64,000 nt of DNA from Acanthaster planci (lineage: Eukaryota; Echinodermata; Asteroidea; Valvatida; Acanthasteridae), in NCBI RefSeq assembly GCF_001949145.1, contig NW_019091410.1, positions 409,971 through 473,970 of the forward strand, given 5' to 3'. The notes under the pieces were generated by a model that did not search any database, was not told where the DNA came from, and saw nothing but the letters and a program-made list of their open reading frames with translations. A program made the translations under genes and the position numbers. Positions 1 to 12,700 of the stretch are shown here, piece after piece (positions within the stretch are counted from its first letter, which is position 1; each line of letters opens with the position of its first letter).

Positions 1-2931
1 ATGATTTGTTCGATCGGTGAAGTATGCCGATGTTGCTGCGCAGGGTACCAGCAGGGGGTAGATACTCCATGTTGACTTGTGTATCTTAACCATTTTTTTT
101 ATACAATACCTTTCTAATCTAATCACATAAACTTCAACAAGCCAGGGAGGTACATTCCTTTGCAGCAAATGTGGCAATGAAGCATCAATTGCAGACATCA
201 CTATCAACCTTCACAACAGGTCTCTGGTATATGGGAAGCACGGAATGACACCATTTCAATGAACCTTGCTTACTTATGAGTTCCCCATGTGATTTCCATT
301 GAGAAAATAATTCAGTGTCTCCCTTGCTTTTACCTACACGTACATGAATTCTACACAGGAACCACTAATTATCTGACAACTCCCAAAATCCAATACCAGT
401 AGTTTTTTCAATAAAAATGACACGATGGGGGCCTATTTGTTAAATGAAAAGTAAATGCTACATGTTAAAGAAACTTAACATGGCAGAAAAAATCTTTCCA
501 TTTTGACAAAACAAAATAAGTCTCAAAAAGAAAAAAAACACACACACACAATTTTTGTTGTGAGAAGAAGAGTAAGAGCTGTATGCGAGAAGAAAGCGAG
601 AGAGAAGGAAATACGACTGACGTTTGTGAAAGAATAAGGCAGTGTCGTTAGAAAGGCACATTGGTGGTAAAATGAGCTGGTGTGTGTGCTTTAAAGTTAG
701 TGACAGTGCTGGGCAGAAATGGCTGAGCGAGACATGTTAGTGCAGTGGCTGTCACCCACACAACTAAAGGAACAGTCCATCACTTGTCATTTGTGCATTA
801 TGTTCCTTTGAGGCATCAGAATCATTCAAATTCTAAAGAAGGGTGCCTTAGAAGTTTCAGGCTGACCACCAACTGGATTTATATTCTTTTCATTTTTTGC
901 AATTTTTTTTCAAAGATTTCACACAGATATAAGATTCTTTACACTGTGCATCCATATGACTTCTGTATCGCTGGATAGGGCTGTGGGCAATGCATAACCA
1001 TTAACCATTCTACTTATTTCATCACAAACTTGTTACACTTACAAACCCATGAGCAATTTTTTTTACCAAAACGGATTTGACGACCTTTCAATGTCATCAT
1101 AACAAGTGTAATGAATGCATGAATGATGTGCCTCAAGGGACATGTACATCCCATTACAGAAAGCGGCAAAGTCATTGAAAGGCAAGAAATTTGAAGCGCA
1201 AGACTGGGAGTGAAGGGAGGAAGGAGACATAGCAGAAATGAACACACAACGACACACCATGCCCAATGCACAAGCAAAATCAACATCAGTCCATGCACGA
1301 CTTCAGCAAAAAAAATCAATATTCAATATAAGAGATTCCAAATGATTTGAACTGAGTCCATATATAAATCATCTTTTTCCAATGCCAAGCGAGCGAGTGA
1401 CATCGATCTTGCAGTAGCTTATTCCTTTTTCAGCTTTCATTAGTGTGTCATATATCTTAAAGGCTTCAAAATGAGCAATAATCCACCACTGCGGACTTTT
1501 GAGTCTCAAGTGGTCTTCTAAGATTATCTTTGTATTGCAACTTGATGAACTGTTGCCCACTGTCAGCTGATCTTAAAACTCAAAAGAAACTCACTTGAAT
1601 TGTCAAGTCTTAGAAATGATACGCTGGAATCTGTTGTCAAAATTTCAGCATCTTTTCCTCCCCGAGCGAATTGGAAACCACAATTCTAAGTGGCAAATCT
1701 TTTGCCTCTTTGAATTGTGAAGACAAACCTTCATTTAAAATGGCATTTTTCGTTCCTTGAAATATTTGAAATTCACAGCCCATGCATCATGCATTTCAAG
1801 CAAGCATGCATTGATTAGTTGCAACTTTAGAGCTCAACAGTGAATACACAATCACATGTTGATAAAAAAAACCTGGCTTTATTTCTCATTGTTTAGTAGG
1901 TTTGAAAAATATCTTTTACTGTCTTATGTTAGTGCCACATGCACTTTTGTATCATTTTCCCCAAGGAATGTCTGAAAAATTACACTGAAATTTGAGATTC
2001 AGGACTGTTGGGGTAAATGGACAATTATTAGTGAAAAGTTAGTCAAACAAGGATTGATACAAAGCACGAAGTGAGAAGCAAGGAATGATTGATGATTCAA
2101 AAAATGACGTGCTTTTAGAACGAGAGGAAAAAAAAAAAGATGTGCAAGATTAGAGGATAATGTTTAACCAGAACTGACAAAACCAATGTTTTCAAAGCAG
2201 CTTTGAAAACAGCCAAAGAGAGTAATAGGTTTGATTTATTTGCGGAAGAATATATAACTGTTAGAAGGGCGGGACTGAAGTAATTTGAACGAGGCATCAG
2301 TGGGTATATACAACAGTGAAACAAGGAAAAGGAGGGAAAAGGGTCCAATGCTTCTTAATTGTACTGTATGAAACCATCTTATTCCTGACCATCGTGGATG
2401 TAGGAGTAGAGGCCAATCATGGTGATGTGAAGGGGTAACTCTGTCCTGTGTAATACCTACAAAAACACTGAAATTGCTTTCATAGTCCTCTTTTTGTTGA
2501 TCGACCTAGATTTTTGCAATCAGTGATTTTTCAAGTCAGTTTTGTAGGTTTGGTGCCAGCGAAGAACTCTCACAAGTTTTTGGCAGTATAATTACCACTG
2601 GTCAGAAAATACTTGGTTCTATCACAAGGCAAAATAAGGGGAAAAAGACTCTACGAGAGATTAAGGTGGCTGCTCTCCGAAGGACATTTTGAGAGATAAT
2701 TTCTATTTTAATATGCATCAGAAAGAACAAACTAAGCTGTTTGTTTTAGCGTATCACTTAGTTTGACATCATGACAAATATGGACAATTATTTGGGAAAA
2801 TAATTGGGGGGGGGTTCCTATGAGTTCACAAAGTGTGATATTATTTTAAGGATCTTTATCTCAGAAATGGTTCCGGTGACTTTTGACTCCATTTTTTTTT
2901 TCAGATTGGAACACATACTGGCTTGGAACAT

Positions 2932-3330
2932 GCTTAACAGGGTTCCCTCACAAATCTGATAATCATATTCCATGACTTTCAGGAACTCCAGGACTAAAAG
3001 ATGACAATTTCCGTGACATTAAACACCATTTTGCAGAGAACAGTTGTTTAGTATTATGGACGACAATAGCGCCATGTGACTTCTTGTAGACTGACAAGTA
3101 TATAGTCTGTACATTTATCATTGTTCCCTTATCACATTAAAAATTGGCCCATCAAGAAACAACCCAAGGATGATCCTGATTTCCATGACTTTTCAAAGAC
3201 TTTTTTTCCTTGGACAACAGAATTCCAGGATACCCTATTTTCCTCCCAATTTTATATGACTTTTCCATGACATTCCGGGACAACTTTTTTTCCCCAGGAT
3301 TTTCCATGACCGTGCGAACCTTGGCTTAAC
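2932..3330. mobile_element. MITE with 7-8 bp target duplication (hAT-like)
   Basis: The element (2,939-3,323) starts AGGGTTCCCTCAC and ends GTGCGAACCTTG, imperfect terminal inverted repeats. It is flanked by the direct duplication GCTTAAC at 2,932-2,938 and 3,324-3,330. Inside, TTCCATGAC-type words recur on both halves (for example near 2,970, 3,181, 3,260 and 3,301). The short length, absence of coding sequence and 7-8 bp duplication fit a non-autonomous hAT-type transposon. Confidence 0.75.
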
Positions 3331-3373
3331 TGAAAGTGTGCTGAGCCAAAAAAAAAAAAAATAAAACAATACG

Positions 3374-3525
3374 AGCGATTCGCAATAGTACACTTCCAAG
3401 AGTTTGCAACACGTTGACCAATCACAGTGTGCAAAATCTGCCAATTGGAAAGGGTCGATAGATTTTGCACGTTGTGATTGGTCAATGCGTTGTGAACTCT
3501 TGGAGGCGCACTATTGTGAAACGCC
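3374..3525. mobile_element. Palindromic MITE, family A, copy 1
   Basis: The ends are long inverted repeats: the left arm contains CAATAGT and AGAGTTTGCAACACGTTG, and the right arm is their imperfect reverse complement, ending CACTATTGTGAAACGCC. Nearly the whole element folds back on itself, with the unique core around GGAAAGGGTCGA. A second copy lies at 7,338-7,506. Confidence 0.8.
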
Positions 3526-3570
3526 TATATTCAAACAGTAGGGAAAATCTAGGCTGCGGTTGCAACTAAC

Positions 3571-3701
3571 CTCTGGCTATTCTGAGGACTCTCATGATTC
3601 TGATGATGGTGGGGTTGATGGGAATGATGTCCGTCTGGAGCTCTTCCAGAAAGATGCCGACAATGGACAGAATGATGATGATCATGTCCAGCTGGTTCCA
3701 T
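3571..3701 (-). CDS. CACNA1G: E25: Cav3 domain IV, S3-S4 voltage sensor
   Basis: The 131-bp exon encodes [20 protein letters not shown] (S3), [10 protein letters not shown] and [13 protein letters not shown] (S4). [16 protein letters not shown] is identical to vertebrate Cav3.1 at this point. The acceptor is GCGGCATGCAG, with its pyrimidine tract 15-25 bases upstream next to a tRNA-like SINE remnant. The donor is G|GTTAGT, splitting the next valine. The following exons (S5, pore, C-terminus) were not found in the remaining 3.5 kb. Confidence 0.96.
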
Positions 3702-6700
3702 CTGCATGCCGCAACACACGGCAAAAGAAAACGACTCAAATGGGATTTGACTCTACGACCAATGGAGCACGGTAACGGTGCTCTACCAACTGAACTCTCT
3801 GGTTCTATTTTGGCAACCTTGAGCCGTGTCCAATTGAATTGACTATTACCGAAAGTGAGACGCATCTTTGAGAATTGGCTATGTCTACTTTGACAGAAGT
3901 ACACCGTATATCTAGCCATGGCCACAACTCTTGGAAACAGTCTTACTCAATGGCTTTTAGAGAAAACATATTGATCAACATAGGCAAAGCAGCCACATAT
4001 GATGTCCACAGCTATGAATTTCCAGAAAAATTGTTTGAACTGAAAGTTTCTCCCAACTTTCAATGTGAGGTTGAAGCACTGCCAGACTAGACACAATCCA
4101 GAAAGAAGACAATCTTAAATCTCAAGTCACTTATACACTCCAAAATCTGTGTTTTTTGTCTGCAAAAAAGGGTGTCGGTTTCCTGTCCTTTATGAAATGG
4201 TAAGCCAGATAGGAGTATTTAACAAAATGAAAATAGTATGACAACTTCTTATTCCAAGTCAGAAATTTGAGTTTTGTACTAATACTTTGGTAACTTTCAT
4301 TTCCCATGGAGAATTTTATAAAAGGGGAGATGAGAGCCATACCCACAGAACTTGTGGTAAAGGGTCCTCGTGTACTTCTACCTTCTGCAAAATTTCCCCA
4401 AGAGTTGGAAATATATCTTAAGCTTCAAACTTCAGTGAGCTTTGATTGTGGTACTTGGTGAAAGGCTTGCCACACCTGTCTTTGATGTATCTTTTAAATC
4501 CCAGGGCCGCAATCTTCAGCACAGCCTCCAGGATGAACACCACCGTGAAGAAATAGTTTAAATACCTCAGAATGTCCTGCAAAGTCTGGGAGAAAAGCAG
4601 AGGAAAAGGAACGTCAAAGTCATACAGAAACCAGCCACAAAAGAGGTGGTTGCCAAAAACCAGGCCGAGTTGGATGTGGCTACAAGAATGAAGAAACAGC
4701 CAAAAAAAACAAAAAAAAAATAAAATACACACAAACTGATTTCCAAGTTTCAAATGGAAATTTTATCGACTGAGTGTTTGCTCTCACTAAACTCAAAAAC
4801 TTTCAGTCGGATTTCAAAATTTCACAACTTTACCAAAGCCAAAGAACTGTCAAAATGGCTCGAACCGGTGGTGACTGCAGGTGGCCAACATTTTACAAAC
4901 TCTTGGAAGTGATTGATGGCATTTGTGTTTTGATACACTGAGAAATGAGAAGTCGCCATAGGGCTTAAGGCACATCAGATATATAAGAAGTTTCACTTCT
5001 TGAAACTGAGGATGGCATTCATACCTACCTTTGACATTCCGTAATGCTCAAGTGCCATCGAGATGACATTGATGAATATAACGGCTGCCACGCCTAAATC
5101 AAAGTACTTGTTGATGACGCAGTTGTGGATGAAGCGCCGTGAGCGCGAGTAGTCAATGTAATAAGGGCGCTCCCTTGCTCCTGATTGCACAGAGAGGCAG
5201 ACAAAGGTAAGAGAAAAGCACAGGGAGGAAATCACCCACTTCACGGTGAATAAATCCAGGTGTTGAGTGGTTTTAGTTGGCGGTCAACCGTTTGAGAGAC
5301 GCACCGGCTAAATATCAAGTGGATTTGATGGTGTCTGGTAGGAATGTTCAAGTGTGGTTAATGACATCCGTCAGTGTTTTGGTATTTGCCTATTGCTGTA
5401 ATGATATATCTATTAGCTAGACTAATGTGTCTGAGCTCAGTGTCATTGTGTTTGGTGCTGCTAGCTAAGAGGTTAATTAGGTACTTTTACCATGATGCAA
5501 AAGGTGCAGTGTTATTCTATCTTGCCATTTAAAGCATTAAGTGAAGTTATTTTACAATAATGTTACTTCACTATGAAATACATGAACGGGTGAATGGAAC
5601 ATTATAAAATTTGATCTCCCAAACCTGGGGGTATGGTTTCTCTACATGTGTATCCAAATTGCTGTACAGAAAACTCATCACATTTTGAATGACACGGTAC
5701 TGATTGCTTTCACCAAAGCATGAGAATTTCTATCTGTTCAGAGAGACTTTTTTCCCCCTTTTTCAGAAATTTCAAATGTCGGTTCACAACGATGAGTTTT
5801 CATGGAGGGCCTCTGTCTCACTCGTTAGTGTGCTGGCCCATTTTTCAGGCTGACCTGATCCAATCCAGTTCAGTCTGGTTCAATCCAGTTCAGTCCAGCT
5901 TGTGCAGTGTAGGTGCAGAGGGACACGGGTGGGAGTCAAGTGGTTAGGTGACCAAGGAAGCCATGGTTAAATGAGGGTGTAATGAAAGAGGACTACCAGG
6001 AAACCCAAGGATACGGGGGGGTGCGTTTTAGGTACACAGAAGGGGCATTTCTAGCATGCAGATTCATTCGCATTCCTTCCAAAATCCTCAAGTACTCACC
6101 GACTGATGCTGTTACCTTGATTTTAACCAACATTATTAGTTTAGACATCACCAAGTGCAACTTTCATGTGTCCTTTTGTCATAAAAAAACTAATTTGGCC
6201 TCAATGACAAACATCAGATATGCACACAGCTGTGATGTTACCAATTTACATCAACAAATCATTTTTCTTGCTTTCATGGGCACATAAAAACGATCTGAAC
6301 AGGAAAGGGTTATTCCATTTTACAGGCAACTGCTCACACCTGTGCATCATATTGAAGTCCATATTAGAATACCATTAGGAAAAAAAACAGATGAAAGAGG
6401 CGCAAAATAGAAAATGAATGAACAGCGTCGGTGAGGCCTGCAGGTTAAGCCCAGATTCTTACATACATGTGAGCAATTTAGGATCATGAGATCTCCGTAT
6501 GTTAGACCTTGAGCATAGGTAAAAGCATCTTATGGGTGAGTTCAATCACGTTTCAATTCACGTTGCGTGTGAAACTTAAAAAGCCCTTGATTACAGCCAA
6601 CTCTTCACCACCTCCTTTTCTAGAAACTTGACATCTTTGTGTCACTTTTTGGATGACAATGTAGATACTTAGTAAGGGGTGCAAGATACCTACATCTTTT

Positions 6701-9700
6701 AAAAAGTGCTGAAAACCTCCCTTCTGTGATAAGTGAATTTTTACGGATCCAACATGTTTTACCGCACATGCTGCATGCTCTAACATTCCCGACATGCGGC
6801 AAAGTAGACAGCTAAATTGTCTGTATTCATTTCACCAAGTTGAAAAAAAAATAAAATAAAATAAAAAACAAAAACAGAAACGACCAGTATCGACCAGGAC
6901 AGCATGCTTTGTGACTTGGGAACAGGCCAACTGCATCAGTACAACAGTCGAGTCTGGTTTCAAAAGTCCCCAGTTTCAAACTTTTCAAGTTTCAAATTTT
7001 TTCGAGTTCAGGTTTATGGAAATTTGGCGCATTGGCTGGAATGTTCTGTTCTCTAGTTTTATCCACTTTTTTGCAGACCTAAATTTTCAGTCTGCGGTGC
7101 TGCAACATCTGCACTCCAAGATACTGTCAGAAAAGAGTATGATCTTTGATGCACTTTCCACAGCCATTTTTAGTGGCTATTCAGAAATTCTTTCAGCACC
7201 TTCGTTCAGAGAAATTACTTCTTCCGTCATTGAAATATAAAATATACTTGTTAGAATTCATTTCAAAGTTGTGTCTCATTTCAAAGTGAAAACTTAAGAT
7301 CATACACCTAAAAACTGATGGCATTTACACAATGAATGCGCCGTTTCACAAAAGTGTGCCACCAAGAGTTTGCAACACGTTGGCCAATCACAATGCGTGA
7401 AATTTGTCGACCCAATGTGCGTTTGGAAAGGGTCGACAAATTTCGCGCATTATGATTGGCCAACGTGTTGCAAACTCTTGATGGTGCACTATTGTGCATC
7501 AGCCGTATTCACTGACACATTGGCACCTCCCATGTACATGTCATGCAAATGGTACTGACGAGCTCAGGCAATATACCAATGCTGTGGTAGGCATGTCTGA
7601 GGATGTCATCATGCATATATGGTGTAAAATGAAAATGAACAGATATTGCTGATGAAATGATGTTATTGTTCTTTGGAGTTGTAGTTGTGTTTAAATCCAT
7701 CTTGTGGAGGAAATCCACCACCCACCCATCCCCCCCAAAAATAAAAGTGACCCAAAACCATGGAAATAAACCCTGTCGTGAAACCTTGAGCATGTTGAAA
7801 ATCAAGGGCCAGTTTGTTTCACACAGATCTGGATTGTGATCAGTGATCCCAGAGCTGGTTCTCGCCATCCATTAGGTGGGTTCTGATGTCAGTGAACCAA
7901 CCACAGATCACTGATTGCGATTTGGATCCGCATGAAACAAACAGGCCTCTAGTCACCATGTTAGCTTAGTACAGTGATTTGCTTCAAAGGTGTCAAAATG
8001 GACTTAAAAGAAAAAAGGGAAAGCAGGAACATGATACGCATTTTTTGAGTAGATTTTGTGAGTTACTTGTGTGCTAGTCTGCCAAAAAAGTAAGCACTGG
8101 TATCCTAGCAGGAAAACAAAATTTGAGCAGAGAAATAACTGGGACATACAAAGCTACACTGCATCTGCTTCTGCATCGCCGCTAGCAAGCAAGTTGTGGG
8201 GCTCGAGTCCTACCTGAGCAGAGATCGAGCATTTTCCCTGATCAAGCTAAGTCTCAGTCTGCCTTAATCATGTCATGCTGCTTGGATAAATGTCAGTGAT
8301 GGTTAAAGTCTAGCACTGAAATAAAACTGTTTGATGCATGCATTCTATTCCGGTAGTAACTAAGTCCTATCAACCTTCAACGTCACAGTTATTTCTCTTC
8401 TCACAGACTGTTCCGTGGCTAAATAGTAAAGAGTATTTGATATATCTTAACTGAAGCACTGAAAAGGGAAAACTTACTGGCTTGTCTTTTTTTTGGATTT
8501 GAAATGATTTCTATCAAAAGGAATGAAATAATCAAGCATGAATATGACTACATACTAAACAGCATGATTGGGCCACCTTAAGACAACTTAATTAATAATA
8601 AGGAAAAGGTGATTGAAGATGACAACAGAGACAACACAACATCCACAGATGGAAACATATCAAGAGAAATCTTCCCCTTGATGGAGATTATCAATTAAAT
8701 TTCAACACCAAATACAGGTTTACACAAGGGGAAATGCAAGCTCCAAATGGAAAACCATTCAAAAGAGGCTGCTGAGAATACCCACATCTTCAAATATTCC
8801 TACTCATACTTTGTCCTTTTGAAATATGGATTTTTTATGCATTGAGAGAATAACATTCTCAAAACAGCAGTGTTAGCAGGACAGTTGCAACTGTTCAGGG
8901 CCCAATTTCATGGTGATGCTTACCGAAGAATTTTGCACTTATGATTTCCATTCTGGGCTAACCACGCTAGCAGAAAAAATTCTGCGCTAACCTTTTAAGC
9001 ACAGAATCCTTAGTTACAGGATGTATGCATGCGCACATGCCAAAATTCCTCGCTAACCCATTAAATACGTTCGCCGTAAGCACAGAATTTTTTGCTATTA
9101 GGTGAGCGCCGATTTTTTGCTTGAGGTAAGCAGCACCATAGAATTGGGCCCTGATGATGAAATTGTTAACAAAGCCTTCCTCTGTTGAATGGATTATAGG
9201 ATGCGATAGAAGCACAGACACATTAAGATGACAGAATGAGAAGTGTGAAAACATTCATACTCCAGGGGTATGATTCAGGCATTTCTGATAATTCATTATT
9301 ACAAGTACAGCAAAATCTCTATACTTCACATTTGCACGAAAGGTGCCCAACACAGAATGTACAATTCCAACATGCACAACTTGGACAGACATCAATTGGT
9401 CAACTGTACACATGCACTTCACATACACAGAGGCACACAAGGTTATCTGAAGAATTCAACTAACGAGGTATCATGCAACAAACACAAACAAAGCAGACAG
9501 TGTGGGAATAACATACAGTGAAGTAGACAGCAGGCAACGTGGTAAAGAGGCAAAGAGTAAGAAGCAAACAGGCAATGGTCGCAATGCTCGTGGTCATGAG
9601 AGAATGGAGTCAAATGGAGTGCCCTTTTCATGCACTTGGACTGAACTGAACAGAGACAGAAGCTTGCAAGGTTCCTTCCATCTAGAGAAACAATTCTGTG

Positions 9701-12700
9701 AACTGTGTTGTCTTTTTTTTGGTTTTTAATTTTTTCGCCCCTTGGCTGTCTCTTTCAGTCTACTCCCATAACAAAAATGATTACAGAACAGTATTGTTTT
9801 TCCATTCAAAGTCTTTGACTGTGCAATCCAAGGCTGTCAAATTTGGACTTTCCTTGCAAGGTCAGTAGTTATGCAGTGTGGCATAGCATGATAAAGCAGA
9901 CCTCATAAGTCTGAGTTCAACCCAAGCGAGCCTGTATAACATTTTTTATAGGCTCTCCCAAACACAATTCCATCAGGGATGGGTAAAACCGAATATTAGG
10001 GCTGACAACACAAAATTTAACAGGTTTTGTTTGATTAAATTTTAAATGGAAATCAGATATGCGGTTTCCAGCTTAAATTATTTTGCAAAGTTTAGAAAGA
10101 TCTGTCACTGACAAACTGTTTTTTCCTTCTGATTCAAGCAAAGAAAAATGGGAACTTTCCAGAAAGAATCTTGCAATGTTCAGATCGAAGCTAGATAGAC
10201 CAAGGCCAGTGAAATCCACCATCGGGGAGGTGCTGGCAAACAAGAACAGACCTCCCCTGAAGTTAGAGACAGAGTAGAGACAGCAGGACCGAGTTTCCAA
10301 CAAAAAAAACCCTGCCACGGAAATCGGTGGCAGCGGTGGGATCAGCAATGTGGATACAAACCATCCCCCTCTCGGACCCGGGACATACTCTGCCGGGCTT
10401 TCTCCATTTTGCGCAGCCGCTTGGCCTGCCGACGGGCTGTCTCCTCCGCAGCTTGCTGCTCCCGACACTTGTGAAAGTTCTCCACCACCACGCCCACAAA
10501 CATGTTCAGCACGAAGAAGCCCACGATCAGGATGAAGGAGATGAAGAAGAGGATCAGCCACTCGTTGTTGTTTTCCTTCGGCTATTGGATCGATGAAAAC
10601 AAATGCCAAATTTCAGAATCTGTATGATGTCTATCAAACTACGGTCTACCCTGCCTTTTGCATTAACACCACTCCATTGATATGAACTGAGGAAGCTTGG
10701 GTGAGCACAAGTGGCAGTTGTATGGTGCATGAGAAATTTCCAACTGAATACTCATTATATATGTTTTATTTACAGAAAACTGTTAGTACCTGTTTGTCAA
10801 CACCAACGGCATCGATGCCATTGTACATGATCTCCACCCACCCATCTTTGGAGGCCAAAACAAACAGCGCCATCAAAGCCTGGAAAACATACAAATGCAC
10901 GAAGACAGGTGTTACATTATTCATCACAGAATGGAAAACTACATGTATAAGCAGCACTGTACGAGATATTCCAACTGAATTTTGTGTAAGCATTGCATAA
11001 TGTGATAGGGCACAGAAATGTAATCTCTGTGCCCTAAACACTTCCGTTTCAACCGCAGCGTCTCAAAGTAAAAAAGTGTAGACCATGCTCACGACTGAGT
11101 TTTCATAAAATGTGCACAAGCCACAGCGTGCACTATGCACCATTCCCTTAGGCAGTGTGTTTCACTGGTACCCATAGACACGAGGCAACGGGTGACCAGC
11201 AATTCCTCCAAACTCACGTTGGTTGATTTCATTTACGATGGCCCAGGGCCTGCACTGCCATATGTGCATAATATCTCCCGCATAAGGTGAATATGCACCA
11301 TGTGTGGTGTAGCCTAACCACATTGCTTTGCAACACCATCTGCAGTTCTTCACAAAAATATATGCGAGAACTCTCGTGAGCGACAGCAGAGAGTCTGTTG
11401 TGCCCTCGACTACATGTACTGTGCATCAATGCTATCCAGCGACGCAGACTGCAACACAATATGATTTCCCTCTTCTTGGCAGCTGCATGCAATCAACAAT
11501 GCCCAACTATTAGAGTTGACTCGTTGCTCTCCCATTCAGCAAATTGTGGCAGTAAAGAGGCAACCTACCTGGCCCAAGTTGTCAAAGTTATACTGCTGAT
11601 TCACCCACTGGTTGTTGGGGTGAGCCTGTAAGCAGTGAGTCTTGTTCATGACGTTCTTGACTGAAGGACCAGTGCAATAGTAGAATGTTCCCTTGAATAG
11701 CTATGTAAAGACACAAATATGACATTTGAAATTCCAAAGGTATGACTGTGAGTATGACGGGGACATCTGTAGTTAATTCCATGGTTCACATTTCTCACTG
11801 ACCATAATTTTGGGCTCTAATTGAGCAAAACAAAAGAAATTTTTTGAGCCAAAGAAAAAATGACCATCTGGACAATATCCGGGGACAAGCAAGTACGTTT
11901 TCTCAACCCCTATTTCTCCCAAATGACACACACTTCCTCAAAGTGAAAAATATGAGAACCACAGAATTAACTGTGGACACCGTCATGATTGGGTCAACAA
12001 GTGGCTGAGTAGGAATAGAAGTGTGAGTAACAGAACAAATACTTCAGCACTGTATAGAGGCTTTGCATGGTAGCCATCTTGCAGGGCAGTTCTTTTGCTT
12101 CACAGGGAAACTTCCTTTGTGCATAACCTGTCAAACAAAAGCACTGGCCCGCAAGATGGTAGCTAATCCTCTATAGGTGTATTTGAGAACATTTCCATGA
12201 GTATTAATATGGAAAAGGTACTTGAGTGCAGGTGTTACAGAACTGATTCCAACGACTGAGTGATGCAGTGATGGTGACAAAGCTCAAATTGTATTATTTG
12301 AAAATTGCTCCCTTTGTACACGTTCTGGCACTGAAGAGATATGCCATTCTATTTCATCATTTTCAATTTTTTTTTTTTAATTGTGAAACTTCTCACCTGA
12401 ATGCCCAGGATTCCGAAGATGACAAAAAAAGTGCAGCAGATGATGACAATGTTACCGATGGGGCGTAGTGAAGACAGCAACGTCTGGACCACAAGCTTCA
12501 GACCAGGTGCTCTGCTGATGACTCTAATATGAGGAGGGGGAAAAGAGAAAGAAAAAGGACAGTGTAAAGTCTTGGCCTTTGAAAGTGGCTGTGTAATAGA
12601 AATTTCTCACTAAAACCTCCTTAAAACTGTACCTTGTTTTTCAACTAAGCTTATTTTAAATTCTTATTTTGCTGTTTAAATCTGTATTTGTTTCCTTTTC

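Larger units (their letters stand above)
1..3570. other. CACNA1G: Intron after E25 (incomplete), with two MITE-like elements
   Basis: There is no supported exon here; the next expected sequence (VLKLLKMA-type S4-S5, domain IV S5) was searched for by eye on the minus strand and not seen. The region holds simple AT-rich sequence, a short CA run near 538-549, and at its right end two small palindromic elements (2,939-3,323 and 3,374-3,525). Short open frames on both strands look random. Confidence 0.7.
5181..10388. other. CACNA1G: Intron E22-E23 (5.2 kb)
   Basis: This intron interrupts the III-IV linker. It holds a short direct repeat of CAGTTCAGTC-type words (5,865-5,900), an A/T simple repeat (6,845-6,872), MITE family A copy 2 (7,338-7,506), a GGGCCC-ended palindrome (8,898-9,151) and a weak tRNA-like match (9,876-9,925). 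No alternative III-IV linker exon was recognised. Confidence 0.75.

Noticed and set aside
1-1560. Minus-strand frames at the left end, considered as domain IV S5/pore exons
   Set aside because: No KLLKMA, LLFMLLFFIF or TGDNW-type sequence was found; one frame is hydrophobic only by chance composition.
3738-3812. A functional tRNA gene
   Set aside because: Box A- and B-like words are present but the acceptor and anticodon stems do not pair, so it is called a SINE remnant.
8165-8250. Possible tRNA or SINE (GGGGCTCGAGTCCTACC)
   Set aside because: Only a T-arm-like word is present, with no box A at the right distance.
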